Under the pieces are notes generated by a model. That model saw only the letters and a list, made by a program, of their open reading frames with translations, did no database searches and was not told the origin of the DNA. The position numbers and the translations under genes were made by a program. Source: Prevotellaceae bacterium UBA7028 (GTDB lineage: Bacteria > Bacteroidota > Bacteroidia > Bacteroidales > Bacteroidaceae). Taken from it: a DNA stretch of 11,336 bases. Within the stretch, counting starts at the first letter, position 1; every line of letters starts with the position of its first letter. Where the stretch lies: assembly GCA_002494215.1 (NCBI GenBank), contig DLBF01000207.1, forward strand, positions 1 through 11,336. The letters are read 5' to 3'. This document shows, one piece after another, positions 1 through 7,216 of the stretch.

Positions 1-1
1 G

Positions 2-1147
2 CTGTGCTTCTTTGCCATGGGGTTTGTGGACCTTGTGGGAATAGCCAGCAATTATGTGAAGGCCGACCTTGATCTCAGCGATTCTATGGCCAATACCCTG
101 CCTTCGCTTGTATTCCTTTGGTTCCTAATCTTCAGCATTCCCACCAGTCTGCTGATGAACAAGATAGGGCGTAAGAATACCGTGATGCTCAGCCTCGTCA
201 TGACGCTGGCAGCTATGGTGATTCCCGTCTTTACGCTTGACTTCGGTATGCTGCTTGTTTCCTTCTCCCTGCTGGGAATAGGAAACGCCATTATGCAGAC
301 ATCGCTCAACCCGCTGGTGGACAGCGTGATGAAGGGCGGTGCCTCGGCCAGCACGCTGACCTTCGGGCAGTTCATCAAGAGTATTGCCTCCTTCCTGGCT
401 CCCATTATCGCCTCTTGGGGCGCTACCACCAATGCGTTCGGTTTTGGCTGGAGGGTGCTCTATCCTATCTACTTGGGCGTGGGCATACTGGCTACCCTGC
501 TGCTCTTCGGAACAGAGACCCCCTCTGACTCCCCCGTGGAGGGGGAGGAAAACAAACTGCCTGTAGGAGAGCAGTTTGCTGGATGTTTTACTTTGCTCAG
601 GAATCCTTTTGTGCTCCTTTGCTTCTTGGCTATTGTATGCCACGTGGGAATCGATGTGGGTACCAGTGTTACGGCTCCCAAGATTCTGATGGAGAGATTG
701 GGAATCACGCTCAACGATGCAGCCTATATCGCTACGGTTTACTTTGTTGCCAAGGCCGCAGGAAGTTTCAGCGGTAGTTTCATCATGAAGTTCCTGAAGG
801 ACTGGACTTTTCTACTCCTTAGCGTCCTTATGATGGTTGTAGCTGTCTTTGGCCTGCTGTTTGGTAAGGATAGTACCGTTATCTACGCAAGTGTTGCGCT
901 TATGGGTTATGGAAATGGAAATCCCTTCAGCATCATCTTTGCCCGTTCCTTGGCTGCTGTGCCCGACAAGAAGAATGAAGTTAGCGGACTCCTTATCATG
1001 GGTATCTGCGGCGGAGCAGTCTTTCCTATGTTTATGGGAGCTGCCAGCGATGCGGTAGGTGCTCAGTCGGGGGCGGTCCTTGCCCTTTCTGTTGGTATCC
1101 TTTACCTGTTATTCTTCTGGATGATGGGCTTAAGAATTAGAAGATAA
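2..1147 (+). CDS. MFS transporter (FHS/FucP-like), 5' truncated
   Basis: This is the C-terminal part of a major facilitator superfamily permease in the inner membrane. The frame is open to the left edge (residues LCFFA precede the first ATG at 17, and FFAMGFVDLVG looks like the end of helix 1), so the true start lies outside the window. About 381 residues remain, with roughly eleven hydrophobic helices. The helix 2-3 loop carries MNKIGRKN, the usual MFS basic loop, and the C-terminal half has GNGNPFSIIF followed by GGAVFPMFMG. These resemble the fucose/glucose/galactose (FHS) permeases common in Bacteroidetes; the sugar, or any other substrate, cannot be told. The long cytoplasmic loop between helices 6 and 7 includes residues written by a GC-rich hairpin repeat at 519-550. 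The stop codon converges on the next gene with only 9 bp between. Confidence 0.85.
   Translation: MCFFAMGFVDLVGIASNYVKADLDLSDSMANTLPSLVFLWFLIFSIPTSLLMNKIGRKNTVMLSLVMTLAAMVIPVFTLDFGMLLVSFSLLGIGNAIMQTSLNPLVDSVMKGGASASTLTFGQFIKSIASFLAPIIASWGATTNAFGFGWRVLYPIYLGVGILATLLLFGTETPSDSPVEGEENKLPVGEQFAGCFTLLRNPFVLLCFLAIVCHVGIDVGTSVTAPKILMERLGITLNDAAYIATVYFVAKAAGSFSGSFIMKFLKDWTFLLLSVLMMVVAVFGLLFGKDSTVIYASVALMGYGNGNPFSIIFARSLAAVPDKKNEVSGLLIMGICGGAVFPMFMGAASDAVGAQSGAVLALSVGILYLLFFWMMGLRIRR
519..550 (+). repeat. GC-rich hairpin repeat inside the transporter gene
   Basis: A perfect inverted repeat, CTCCCCC (529-535) and GGGGGAG (541-547), has a 7-bp stem and a 5-base loop, and is preceded by CCCCCTCTGA. It is read in frame as about ten polar or acidic residues (TPSDSPVEGEE) in the helix 6-7 loop. 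A hairpin with the same stem and loop sizes follows gcvT at 9120-9138, and a looser relative lies at 5659-5683. From memory, C-rich/G-rich elements of this kind are frequent between genes in Prevotella; copy number in this genome cannot be counted here. Confidence 0.6.
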
Positions 1148-1156
1148 AAAGCGAGA

Positions 1157-2470
1157 CTATTTCTTCTTTCGTCTGTTAACGTTGGGTAGTGTGCGTTGTA
1201 ATTGCATGGTGTTGCCCATGAGCTTTTGAACGGCATCTTTAAGATAGATGTTTGTGTTCTTTTCTTGCTCTGTGACCTCTGTATCGTACTTGGATTTGTT
1301 GGTTGACCAGAAGGTTGTGTCCTTAAAGACCACGCGTTCCTCTTCCTTTGTACGTTTTACGATGTTGTTGGCAACCCATAGCGTTGAGTCGAATCCTGCC
1401 ATGTCTATGGCGTGAATCATGTTCTTTCCCACCCGGACGGAGTTCTTGAATTGTAGCTTCTTGTCGCCTAAATTATAGAGTAGTTGACGGATCTTTACGC
1501 TATCTTTGGTGATAACATCCGACATATTGGAGATTTCGGTAAAACCATGGTCGTGACGATAATCTACGTGCATGGTGTAGTTTACGCTTGTGTATAGATA
1601 TTTATCGCGTGCTTGATCGTAAAGTACTATCTGCAGACCATGCATCTGACCATCGAAACGAAGCAGGCGGCATCGCTTGCGGTCAACGTAGAGTGTGCCG
1701 TCTAGAACGGGATGTGATATGATGGCAGGATGGGCAGAAAAACGTATCTTATTGATTTCTGTTCCGTCTTCTTCGGTTAATTTCACACACGAAATGTCGT
1801 AAACGTCTTTTATTCTGTGGAATGCGAAGTCGGCAGGAACAAAGGCGTTACCCCAGATGTCGTAATTGACCAGAACAGGCGATAGGCGCAGGAAGACGTG
1901 AAGGTTGGTTCTGCCAAGACCGGTTAAACTGGGACCGCTGACTTTTCCATCCTGTAGCTGGCCTCGACTTCCGCTGTGGAAGATGATGTCGCGAATCTGC
2001 ACGCACGACTTTGCACTCATGAAGGCTTCTGCCAATTCGTCTGTCCCCGGATATTTAATGGCCATACGGAAGAAATACTGACTCTCAGCTTTCTTATGTT
2101 TTTTGGCCTCGCGTTGCATCTTTTCTACCAGTTTGTAGATAAGGTTATCTCCTCGAGTAATGGTAACCTCATTAAGCATGGTAGAGACGGATTCCATACG
2201 GATGACGGAAGGTAGTTTCGATGCCTGGAAGGTGATGCGTTTGTAACCTATGCATGTGATACGAACGGTCTCGGAAGGAAGACATTGCAGGCAGAACTCG
2301 CCCTCGTCGTTGCTGATGGTTCCGCAGTTGGGAGATACATATACGCTGGCATATTGTATGGGCTCTCCTGTGTCAGCATCCAGAATAATAGCGCCTACGG
2401 AGTCAAGCTTCTCCTGAGCAAGGATGAGGCCTGAAAGTGTTAATAATAATATGGAAAGAATATATTTCAT
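1157..2470 (-). CDS. Secreted carboxypeptidase-regulatory-domain protein (DUF5686-like)
   Basis: A 437-residue exported protein. The ATG at 2470 is preferred over a TTG one codon upstream. Residues 1-18 form a signal peptide (MKYILSILLLTLSGLILA, then Q), with no lipobox cysteine. Residues of about 22-95 form a carboxypeptidase D regulatory-like beta-sandwich (ADTGEPIQYASVYV, then GTISNDEGEF and IGYK), the domain that often opens Bacteroidetes outer-membrane and surface proteins. What follows (GDNLIYKLVEKM and a beta-rich middle with LDGTLYVDRKRCRLLRFD) resembles the soluble part of DUF5686 proteins, but those are usually much longer and end in a beta-barrel that is absent here. The C terminus is basic (NRRKKK). 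It lies downstream of the MG2 gene on the same strand and is probably its operon partner, though a 135-bp repeat-filled gap separates them and I see no promoter there. Function unknown. Confidence 0.8.
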   Translation of the reverse strand: MKYILSILLLTLSGLILAQEKLDSVGAIILDADTGEPIQYASVYVSPNCGTISNDEGEFCLQCLPSETVRITCIGYKRITFQASKLPSVIRMESVSTMLNEVTITRGDNLIYKLVEKMQREAKKHKKAESQYFFRMAIKYPGTDELAEAFMSAKSCVQIRDIIFHSGSRGQLQDGKVSGPSLTGLGRTNLHVFLRLSPVLVNYDIWGNAFVPADFAFHRIKDVYDISCVKLTEEDGTEINKIRFSAHPAIISHPVLDGTLYVDRKRCRLLRFDGQMHGLQIVLYDQARDKYLYTSVNYTMHVDYRHDHGFTEISNMSDVITKDSVKIRQLLYNLGDKKLQFKNSVRVGKNMIHAIDMAGFDSTLWVANNIVKRTKEEERVVFKDTTFWSTNKSKYDTEVTEQEKNTNIYLKDAVQKLMGNTMQLQRTLPNVNRRKKK

Positions 2471-2501
2471 CAATTCGCAATTAAAAAGTGATCGAGATGT
2501 T

Positions 2502-2605
2502 GAAATGTCGAGATATCGAATCCCGAAATGTCGAAATATTTTTCATTTTTTGTCTCTAATCTCTAATCTTTACACTCTAATCTCTACACTCTAAACTCTT
2601 ATCTC
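2502..2605. repeat. Microrepeats in the gap between the MG2 gene and the next gene
   Basis: The gap 2471-2605 holds no gene. GAAATGTCGA occurs at 2502-2511 and again at 2525-2534. A pyrimidine-rich array then fills 2553-2605: TCTCTAA twice in tandem (2553-2566), ACACTCTAA at 2572-2580 and 2586-2594, and degenerate copies running up to the stop codon of the MG2 gene. I see no TAnnTTTG promoter on the minus strand and no terminator hairpin, so read-through from the MG2 gene is plausible. Confidence 0.75.
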
Positions 2606-5600
2606 TCACCTATCCTCTGGATAGCTGATTCCTGTTAGTATCTTGCCAGCAGGTGTGATTCCCTCAGCACTTACGGTAATGCTGGTTGAGTTACTGTTGT
2701 TCCAAAGGGTGATGTCGGCACGTCCTTTCTCGTCCAGCTCGAGATTTGGGTTCCAATAGAGCGTACGCCTATAATCATGTGTGTCGGGCAGCGGGCGGTT
2801 ACGATAACAGGGATTGTAAAACTCTTCGCTTATATCATAGCCTTGCAGAACAAAATGTCGATCGCGATAGGTCAAGCGTTTGCCTTTTGTTAGCAAGTTG
2901 TATCCTACATCTACTGTAGGCTGGTCGGTTCCCATATATCGTTTGTTTCCCTCCATGCGAGGTGCATAGTCGGTGATAATCTTAACAGATTCCAGCGAGT
3001 GCAGGTAATCCAAACTCTTGGTCTTCTCGTCTAATCCGGTATAGGAGTAAGCAGCGGTGTTAGTGGTACTCCAACCATGACCAGAGGCGTATTGTAATAG
3101 GGGAGCCCCATAATACATGGGTCTTTTATAATATGGCCAGTCTCTGAATTTCTGTCTTACAGTCTCCAGGTATGTCGTGTATCCTCGATACATATTCATG
3201 TCTCCCACCAACAGATGTACAGCCCAACTGGAAAAATGATTCTTCCCGGCATACCATCCTGGAGTGAGACCTGCATCCACGCACTCGTTGAATGTTTGGT
3301 ACGCATCGCGTACTATGGCGGGGTGAGAATCATCATACGGGCGCAGTCCGCCACGCCTGCTAATTGTAACTGTTGCCAGTGTGCGTCCCTCTCGGAGGCT
3401 GGGCATCAAGGCAGTTCCCTTCCTTGGTGGTGCCACGTGGGTGTGATAATAGCTAAATGGCTTACAGAATCGAGGATAGTAAGGTGTCAGGCGGACATAG
3501 AATTCGGGATAGTCGGTCTCGGATGCCTTTACCCATTGATGCTCCAAACTGGGGACAGGCTTGCCTTTCTTCAGCAGTTTCTCCCGCTTACGGAGTAAAC
3601 GGCGCCCTTTTCGGGTGGTAGATAGCGGTTCATCCCATTTGGTGGTGTCTGAGGCTGCCAAATCCAGTGTACATTGGTTATAGAAGGCGGGGAATTCCAA
3701 TACGAACCTTCCTTTATGGGTGGTGAGTTCGCCATAGACGCTTTCTACGCCTATATCGGTTGGCTTATGGTATTCGGCATGTACGCGGACTTCGCGACGT
3801 AGGTTGCCCTCGTCGTAGTAGTTGCGTCCGTCGAATGTGCCCGACTCATTATCCTTCAGAAGAAAGCTATAGACATTGTGCTTGTCGCGTGCTTCGCCTG
3901 CATTTCCCAACAAGGGGATGGTACCTTGTAGCTTAGGGTTCTTGCTTAGCGAGAACCCTTCTCCTCCCTTGGGTCGGGCGAAGCCGTAGGTCTTGACTTT
4001 CTGTTCTGTATCATAATCATAATATCCTCGTCTATTAGGATCTTCGTTTTCTCCCCAACCGTCAATGCCTTCGCGTCCGATGGGCTCATAATGGTAAACG
4101 GCGCCAAAGTAAATGGGCGTTTTCTCGAATGGATGATTGATGCGGAAGATGCCTGGGGTGGCCATCGTTATCCAGTTGTGACGCCTCCATCCTTGTACCA
4201 TTAGCAGGAGGTCGAGGTGGCGGCGGTGTGTCTCGTCGTCTTTCTCGAAATAATAATGAGGCTGTTCCACAAAACCGCGAATCTGGCTGCATAGCAACAT
4301 TTCGGTTAGCATGTTGCTGCTATCGTATAGATATTCTGATGTAGCCGCGTCTCTGACGGCCAGCGAGATGGTTGAACCTGCGGCTAAAGGATTCTCGACG
4401 GAGAGATGGATGGAGTCGAAAGGCTCGTATAAGGGTTGTATGCCGGAGAAATGTACAGCCGAAGCTTTCAGGTCCTGTGGATGAAGGATGAAGCAGAGAC
4501 GGTCGCTGTACACACGTCCCTGTGCGTTGTAAACCGTTATCTGTGCAACACCGGTAGGAAGGGAGTCTGTTGGGATGCTGATTTGAGTATCCTGTGCGCG
4601 GAACTTCTGGAAGTGATGCAAAGCTCCTCCTACGGTTACGGTAACGCCCAATGTTTCGTTAGCAGCCTCGCCACGAGGTTGTAATGTAAGTAACAACTGA
4701 TGTTCCGTGACATCTGCACGAACAGCACATCCGTGTTTCTCGGCTTTGGGCATACGTTGACGGATTACTTGATTGTCGTCGGTGGTAAAGACGGCTGTGT
4801 AGATGACACCAGGTTCATAGTCGAATTCCAAAGTGCCGCGCCCTCTGTTCTCTGTCCGTTGCTCCTGCAGGAGTTCTCCGCCTCTTCCGTACAAGCGCAT
4901 GATACCCGAGGTATGCTCGCCGTCGGCTTCGTTGGCTTCAAAAGCTACGCGTGCATGTGTACCTTCTACTATCACACCGCCTTCGGGGTATAGTTTCACA
5001 ACGGGAGACGCCTTTTTGGCTTTTGTTCGGAAGTAGCGCATGAGAGGCCGTTCTGTCATGTCGTGGATAAAAAGGCCAGGCTTAGAAGGCTTGTCGTAGA
5101 CAGGGAAAATGCGGCTGTATAGTTTCTCGTAGTCGCGGAAGAACTCCTTGGCCATCTTTTTGTTGAAGAACCATTGTTCTGCTGGCCATGTATGTGGATG
5201 TTGATACTCACCCCAGTTGAGTTGCCAGCGTGTGTAGGCGCGTAGTTCGTAGAAGCCGCCGTAGAGCGAATCGTTGAGAACAAAGGAGCCTGTACCTTGT
5301 CCGTCCTTCAGTTTTACCAGATGACGTTCCAGCATGTAGCCTTCTTGATTCCACAGCTCGGTGTATAGCAACTGGCTGAGGTTGGTTAGTTTTCCTGTAT
5401 CACTCCGACGGACGTAAGCCTTGAAGAAAAGCGTATCTCCTGCAAAGTAGCAGGTGTTGTCCATGTGAACAAATACTTCTTCTTGGGGTATGTTCTTCCC
5501 GAAGAGTTCGAGGTGGTTCTTCCAACCTTCCAGAGAAGAGGGGAGGGCAGGTGCCTCCTTGCTGTCTTGGAAGAGGTCTGTGAAGTTCCATTGCAGGCTA

Positions 5601-5728
5601 TCCGCTTCATCGGCATGAGCGTGGGAGAGGGCTGTCAGGACAAGTAAAAAGAATAGAGCCCCTCTTTTCACTCTCCTAAGGGGAAAAACTTTAGATAATG
5701 ATGAAATGGGGAAGTATGTTGTTTTCAT
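2606..5728 (-). CDS. Large secreted MG2-domain (macroglobulin-like) protein
   Basis: A 1040-residue exported protein of the Bacteroidetes MG2/alpha-2-macroglobulin-like family. The start is fixed by a 4-base ATGA overlap with the upstream gene. A signal peptide spans about residues 1-39, with an unusually long basic n-region (LRRVKR), core GALFFLLVLTAL and end AHA before DEAD; there is no lipobox cysteine. The MG2 strand motif VFVHMDNTCYFAGDTLFF is at 85-102, a second beta-sandwich begins near KLYPEGG (245-251), LAVRDAA is at 456-462, and the helical motif LLLMVQGWRR at 507-516 is characteristic of the family. LESVKIITDYAPR near 912 resembles a TonB-receptor plug edge, and YRRTLYWNP at 986-994 opens the typical C-terminal domain. 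There is no thioester motif (GCGEQ), so it should not trap proteases covalently. It is the largest member of the sigma-factor operon and probably acts in the periplasm or at the outer membrane; its ligand is unknown. Confidence 0.85.
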   Translation of the reverse strand: MKTTYFPISSLSKVFPLRRVKRGALFFLLVLTALSHAHADEADSLQWNFTDLFQDSKEAPALPSSLEGWKNHLELFGKNIPQEEVFVHMDNTCYFAGDTLFFKAYVRRSDTGKLTNLSQLLYTELWNQEGYMLERHLVKLKDGQGTGSFVLNDSLYGGFYELRAYTRWQLNWGEYQHPHTWPAEQWFFNKKMAKEFFRDYEKLYSRIFPVYDKPSKPGLFIHDMTERPLMRYFRTKAKKASPVVKLYPEGGVIVEGTHARVAFEANEADGEHTSGIMRLYGRGGELLQEQRTENRGRGTLEFDYEPGVIYTAVFTTDDNQVIRQRMPKAEKHGCAVRADVTEHQLLLTLQPRGEAANETLGVTVTVGGALHHFQKFRAQDTQISIPTDSLPTGVAQITVYNAQGRVYSDRLCFILHPQDLKASAVHFSGIQPLYEPFDSIHLSVENPLAAGSTISLAVRDAATSEYLYDSSNMLTEMLLCSQIRGFVEQPHYYFEKDDETHRRHLDLLLMVQGWRRHNWITMATPGIFRINHPFEKTPIYFGAVYHYEPIGREGIDGWGENEDPNRRGYYDYDTEQKVKTYGFARPKGGEGFSLSKNPKLQGTIPLLGNAGEARDKHNVYSFLLKDNESGTFDGRNYYDEGNLRREVRVHAEYHKPTDIGVESVYGELTTHKGRFVLEFPAFYNQCTLDLAASDTTKWDEPLSTTRKGRRLLRKREKLLKKGKPVPSLEHQWVKASETDYPEFYVRLTPYYPRFCKPFSYYHTHVAPPRKGTALMPSLREGRTLATVTISRRGGLRPYDDSHPAIVRDAYQTFNECVDAGLTPGWYAGKNHFSSWAVHLLVGDMNMYRGYTTYLETVRQKFRDWPYYKRPMYYGAPLLQYASGHGWSTTNTAAYSYTGLDEKTKSLDYLHSLESVKIITDYAPRMEGNKRYMGTDQPTVDVGYNLLTKGKRLTYRDRHFVLQGYDISEEFYNPCYRNRPLPDTHDYRRTLYWNPNLELDEKGRADITLWNNSNSTSITVSAEGITPAGKILTGISYPEDR
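5659..5683 (-). repeat. GC-rich repeat relative within the signal-peptide codons
   Basis: CCCCT (5659-5663) and AGGGG (5679-5683) are complementary arms around a 15-base centre. Read on the minus strand this codes for residues 16-23 (PLRRVKRG) of the MG2 protein, directly before its hydrophobic core. It resembles the C-rich/G-rich hairpins at 519-550 and 9120-9138 but is less perfect, so membership in the same repeat family is inferred. Confidence 0.4.
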
Positions 5729-6153
5729 TTTTCTGGTTGTTTTTTCTGGAAATACTGTTTTATCTGCTTCAGGCTGGCTTTACCCTCGATGTAGATGAGG
5801 GTGAGGGCCTGTCCGTTGTTTCTGTAGAGGATGTAAGAATGCATACCTTTGCGCTGTGGCAACTCGTAGAAGCTGTGCGCTGAGGTTTCTTCTTGGGTTA
5901 TAGCCTGTGCAGCATCTGTCTGAACTAATGACGTGATGCGCTGACGATCGGCAGCTGATGGATTCTTGATTTCCAGACTGTGGAAGAGACTTAGGTGGAA
6001 GTCTTTCAGCCTTTTGCCGCTCATCACCACTTCAGTGGCGTTTTTCTTTATTGCCAGTTCGTCGAAAGCAGCCTGAATGGCCAGTCCCTTCTGGGCCCAC
6101 AAGAAGGGATGTGAGCTCAGTAATAGCAATATGACTGTGAGTAACTTTTTCAT
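5725..6153 (-). CDS. Small secreted protein, DUF6108/DUF4252-like
   Basis: A 142-residue exported protein. Residues 1-20 are a clean signal peptide (MKKLLTVILLLLSSHPFLWA, then Q) without a lipobox cysteine. The mature part has NATEVVMSGKRLKDFHLSLFHSLEI near residues 38-62 and ends in a beta-rich segment (HSYILYRNNGQALTLIYIEG) with a basic amphipathic tail (KASLKQIKQYFQKK). This layout matches small Bacteroidetes families (DUF6108, related in style to DUF4252) that commonly follow an ECF sigma / anti-sigma pair. It starts 6 bp after the anti-sigma gene, and its stop overlaps the start of the MG2 gene by 4 bases, suggesting translational coupling. It may be a periplasmic sensor or accessory factor for the sigma circuit; this is inference. 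Family assignment is from memory of its pattern. Confidence 0.75.
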   Translation of the reverse strand: MKKLLTVILLLLSSHPFLWAQKGLAIQAAFDELAIKKNATEVVMSGKRLKDFHLSLFHSLEIKNPSAADRQRITSLVQTDAAQAITQEETSAHSFYELPQRKGMHSYILYRNNGQALTLIYIEGKASLKQIKQYFQKKQPEK

Positions 6154-6159
6154 GGCTCT

Positions 6160-6534
6160 TTACGGGTTGGTGGGTGAAAACATTTCGGCCAGTTGCTGTT
6201 CCATCAACTGGGTTGCATCGGCTTCGACGGTCTGACCGGCAATGCGCACGCTGCTGATGTCCTGCTGCTGGTATTGGTGCCAGCCAAGGAATACTATGGC
6301 GCTTAGGCAGGCGGCAACGGCCAGCGCACGGAGGAAATATCCGGTGCGTGGGGGCTGCTGGGTCTTACAGACATCCAGGTAGGAGAGTGTGGCCCTAATC
6401 TCGTCGAAACGGGCATCCTGAGACTGGCTGGTACAAAGGAAACTACGCAGCTTCCTTTCCTCCTCCTCGGTGGTTTCTGCCAGGAAGTAACGTTCTGTCA
6501 TTTCTTCCCAATAAGATAAGTCGTGCTGTGTCAT
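6160..6534 (-). CDS. Probable single-pass anti-sigma factor
   Basis: A 124-residue membrane protein. The acidic N-terminal region has ERYFLAETTEEEERKLRSFL (14-33), the motif seen at the start of many Bacteroidetes proteins encoded just after an ECF sigma factor. A single hydrophobic helix spans about 67-85 (FLRALAVAACLSAIVFLGW), with RTGYFLR on the cytoplasmic side, leaving a periplasmic tail of about 40 residues (DISSVRIAGQTVEADATQ). It lacks the HxxxCxxC zinc motif of classical anti-sigma domains, and it lacks the long FecR-type periplasmic domain, so it is not a FecR-like TonB-linked regulator. Its ATG overlaps the sigma-factor stop by 4 bases (ATGA), strong evidence that the pair are translated together. 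The anti-sigma role is inferred from context and topology. Confidence 0.75.
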   Translation of the reverse strand: MTQHDLSYWEEMTERYFLAETTEEEERKLRSFLCTSQSQDARFDEIRATLSYLDVCKTQQPPRTGYFLRALAVAACLSAIVFLGWHQYQQQDISSVRIAGQTVEADATQLMEQQLAEMFSPTNP

Positions 6535-7013
6535 TTCTTTGTTTTTTTATATGTTTCTCTGATTATGTTTCGAGCTCTGCTCAACTGCATCCTGACGGCG
6601 GCTTCCTGCATTCCCAGCGTATGGGCTATTTCCTTGTACGTCTCGTCGTTGATGTCGTGCCGTGTAAGGATGTCTTTTTGCAGCGGTGTCAACTGGGTCT
6701 CTATCAGCGTTTTAACCTGCAGGAAGGTTTCCTTTGCATCTGTGTCGGGTGGCGACTGAACGAGGTTCGTTTTTTCGAGCGATGTCTGCGGATGGCGGTT
6801 CTCTTCGCGCCAGAGACTTATTTGCCGATTGCGTACCGCAGTCCTGAGCAGTTTCTCGCCTTCCGCTTCTGTTGCAGGGTCGTATTGGCCAGCCCAGAGC
6901 TGACAGAAGGCATCGTTGAGAGCATCTTCACCTGAATGCAGGATACCGAATTGCAACCTCTGCTGCAACTTCTGGTAGGCTATTGTCAAGTAGTTCTTGC
7001 TCATCTTCTGCAT
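6531..7013 (-). CDS. ECF-type RNA polymerase sigma factor
   Basis: A 160-residue sigma-70 family protein of the extracytoplasmic-function group. Region 2 is at about residues 28-70 (EDALNDAFCQLW, then LLRTAVRNRQISLWR), contacting core polymerase and the -10 element. Region 4 is at about 108-155 (LTPLQKDILTRHDI, ETYKEIAHTLGMQEAAVRMQLSRARNIIRE), the helix-turn-helix that reads the -35 element. There is no region 1.1 or region 3. I use the ATG at 7013; an ATG at 7004 (MSKNYL) is equally possible, while a further extension would need a TTG at 7037 inside an inverted repeat. It heads the leftward operon, with its stop overlapping the anti-sigma gene. It probably directs transcription of this operon and possibly others in response to an envelope signal; targets are unknown. 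Confidence 0.92.
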   Translation of the reverse strand: MQKMSKNYLTIAYQKLQQRLQFGILHSGEDALNDAFCQLWAGQYDPATEAEGEKLLRTAVRNRQISLWREENRHPQTSLEKTNLVQSPPDTDAKETFLQVKTLIETQLTPLQKDILTRHDINDETYKEIAHTLGMQEAAVRMQLSRARNIIRETYKKTKK

Positions 7014-7036
7014 GCTCTTCACTTTAGTAACGCACA

Positions 7037-7061
7037 ACTTTTCTATTTGTAACAGAAAAGT
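7037..7061 (-). promoter_or_regulatory. Inverted repeat in the sigma-operon leader
   Basis: ACTTTTCT (7037-7044) and AGAAAAGT (7054-7061) form a perfect 8-bp inverted repeat with a 9-base spacer, 23 bases upstream of the sigma-factor ATG at 7013. A further TTTTCT followed by GAAAA lies at 7070-7080 and could compete for pairing. It could be a weak leader hairpin or a dimer operator; the stem is AT-rich, so chance is a real alternative. Confidence 0.35.
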
Positions 7062-7086
7062 GATTATTTTTTTCTGAAAATTGTCC

Positions 7087-7094
7087 CAAAGGTA
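7087..7094 (-). promoter_or_regulatory. Candidate -7 element for the sigma operon
   Basis: On the minus strand this reads TACCTTTG, a match to the Bacteroidetes housekeeping -7 consensus TAnnTTTG. Transcription would start near 7080, giving a leader of about 67 bases before the sigma-factor ATG. No TTTG is found at the expected 19-21 base distance upstream, so activation by another factor, or recognition by an alternative sigma factor, would be needed. Confidence 0.4.
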
Positions 7095-7120
7095 TGTTTT
7101 TCCTTATAAAATTTACTACT

Positions 7121-7154
7121 ACACGTGGGAAAAATTACAGCCACGTGAGGAAAA
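7121..7154. promoter_or_regulatory. Paired CACGTG direct repeat, candidate operator
   Basis: CACGTGGGAAAA (7122-7133) and CACGTGAGGAAAA (7142-7154) are direct repeats whose palindromic cores start exactly 20 bp apart, about two helical turns. They sit between the two divergent promoters: just upstream of the candidate sigma-operon -7 element (about 28 bp away) and 27 bp upstream of the lplA -33 element. That placement suits a regulator acting on one or both operons. No regulator is identified. Confidence 0.4.
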
Positions 7155-7173
7155 GAATATTTTCGGGTAATAT

Positions 7174-7206
7174 TTTGGATGGAATACATCTTTTTTCATA
7201 AATTTG
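7174..7206 (+). promoter_or_regulatory. Bacteroidetes-type promoter for lplA-gcv operon
   Basis: TTTG at 7174-7177 and TAAATTTG at 7199-7206 match the -33 and -7 elements recognised by the Bacteroidetes primary sigma factor, with a 21-base spacer, which is in the usual range. The expected transcription start near 7211-7214 lies only a few bases before the ATG at 7217, so the transcript would be nearly leaderless. Confidence 0.7.
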
Positions 7207-7216
7207 CGGGCAGATT

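Noticed and set aside
2606..5728. True alpha-2-macroglobulin protease trap
   Set aside because: No GCGEQ thioester motif and no lipobox cysteine; only MG2-like and Bacteroidetes-specific family features are present.
6528..6935. Plus-strand open frame of 135 codons opposite the sigma factor
   Set aside because: The sigma-factor frame has clear region 2 and region 4 motifs and operon overlaps; the plus-strand frame shows no family features.
7014..7037. Upstream TTG start adding eight residues to the sigma factor
   Set aside because: ATG codons at 7013 and 7004 are available, and the extension overlaps the inverted repeat in the leader.
7037..7073. Inverted repeat followed by a T run as a plus-strand terminator
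   Set aside because: No plus-strand gene lies upstream to terminate, and the stem is AT-rich and weak.
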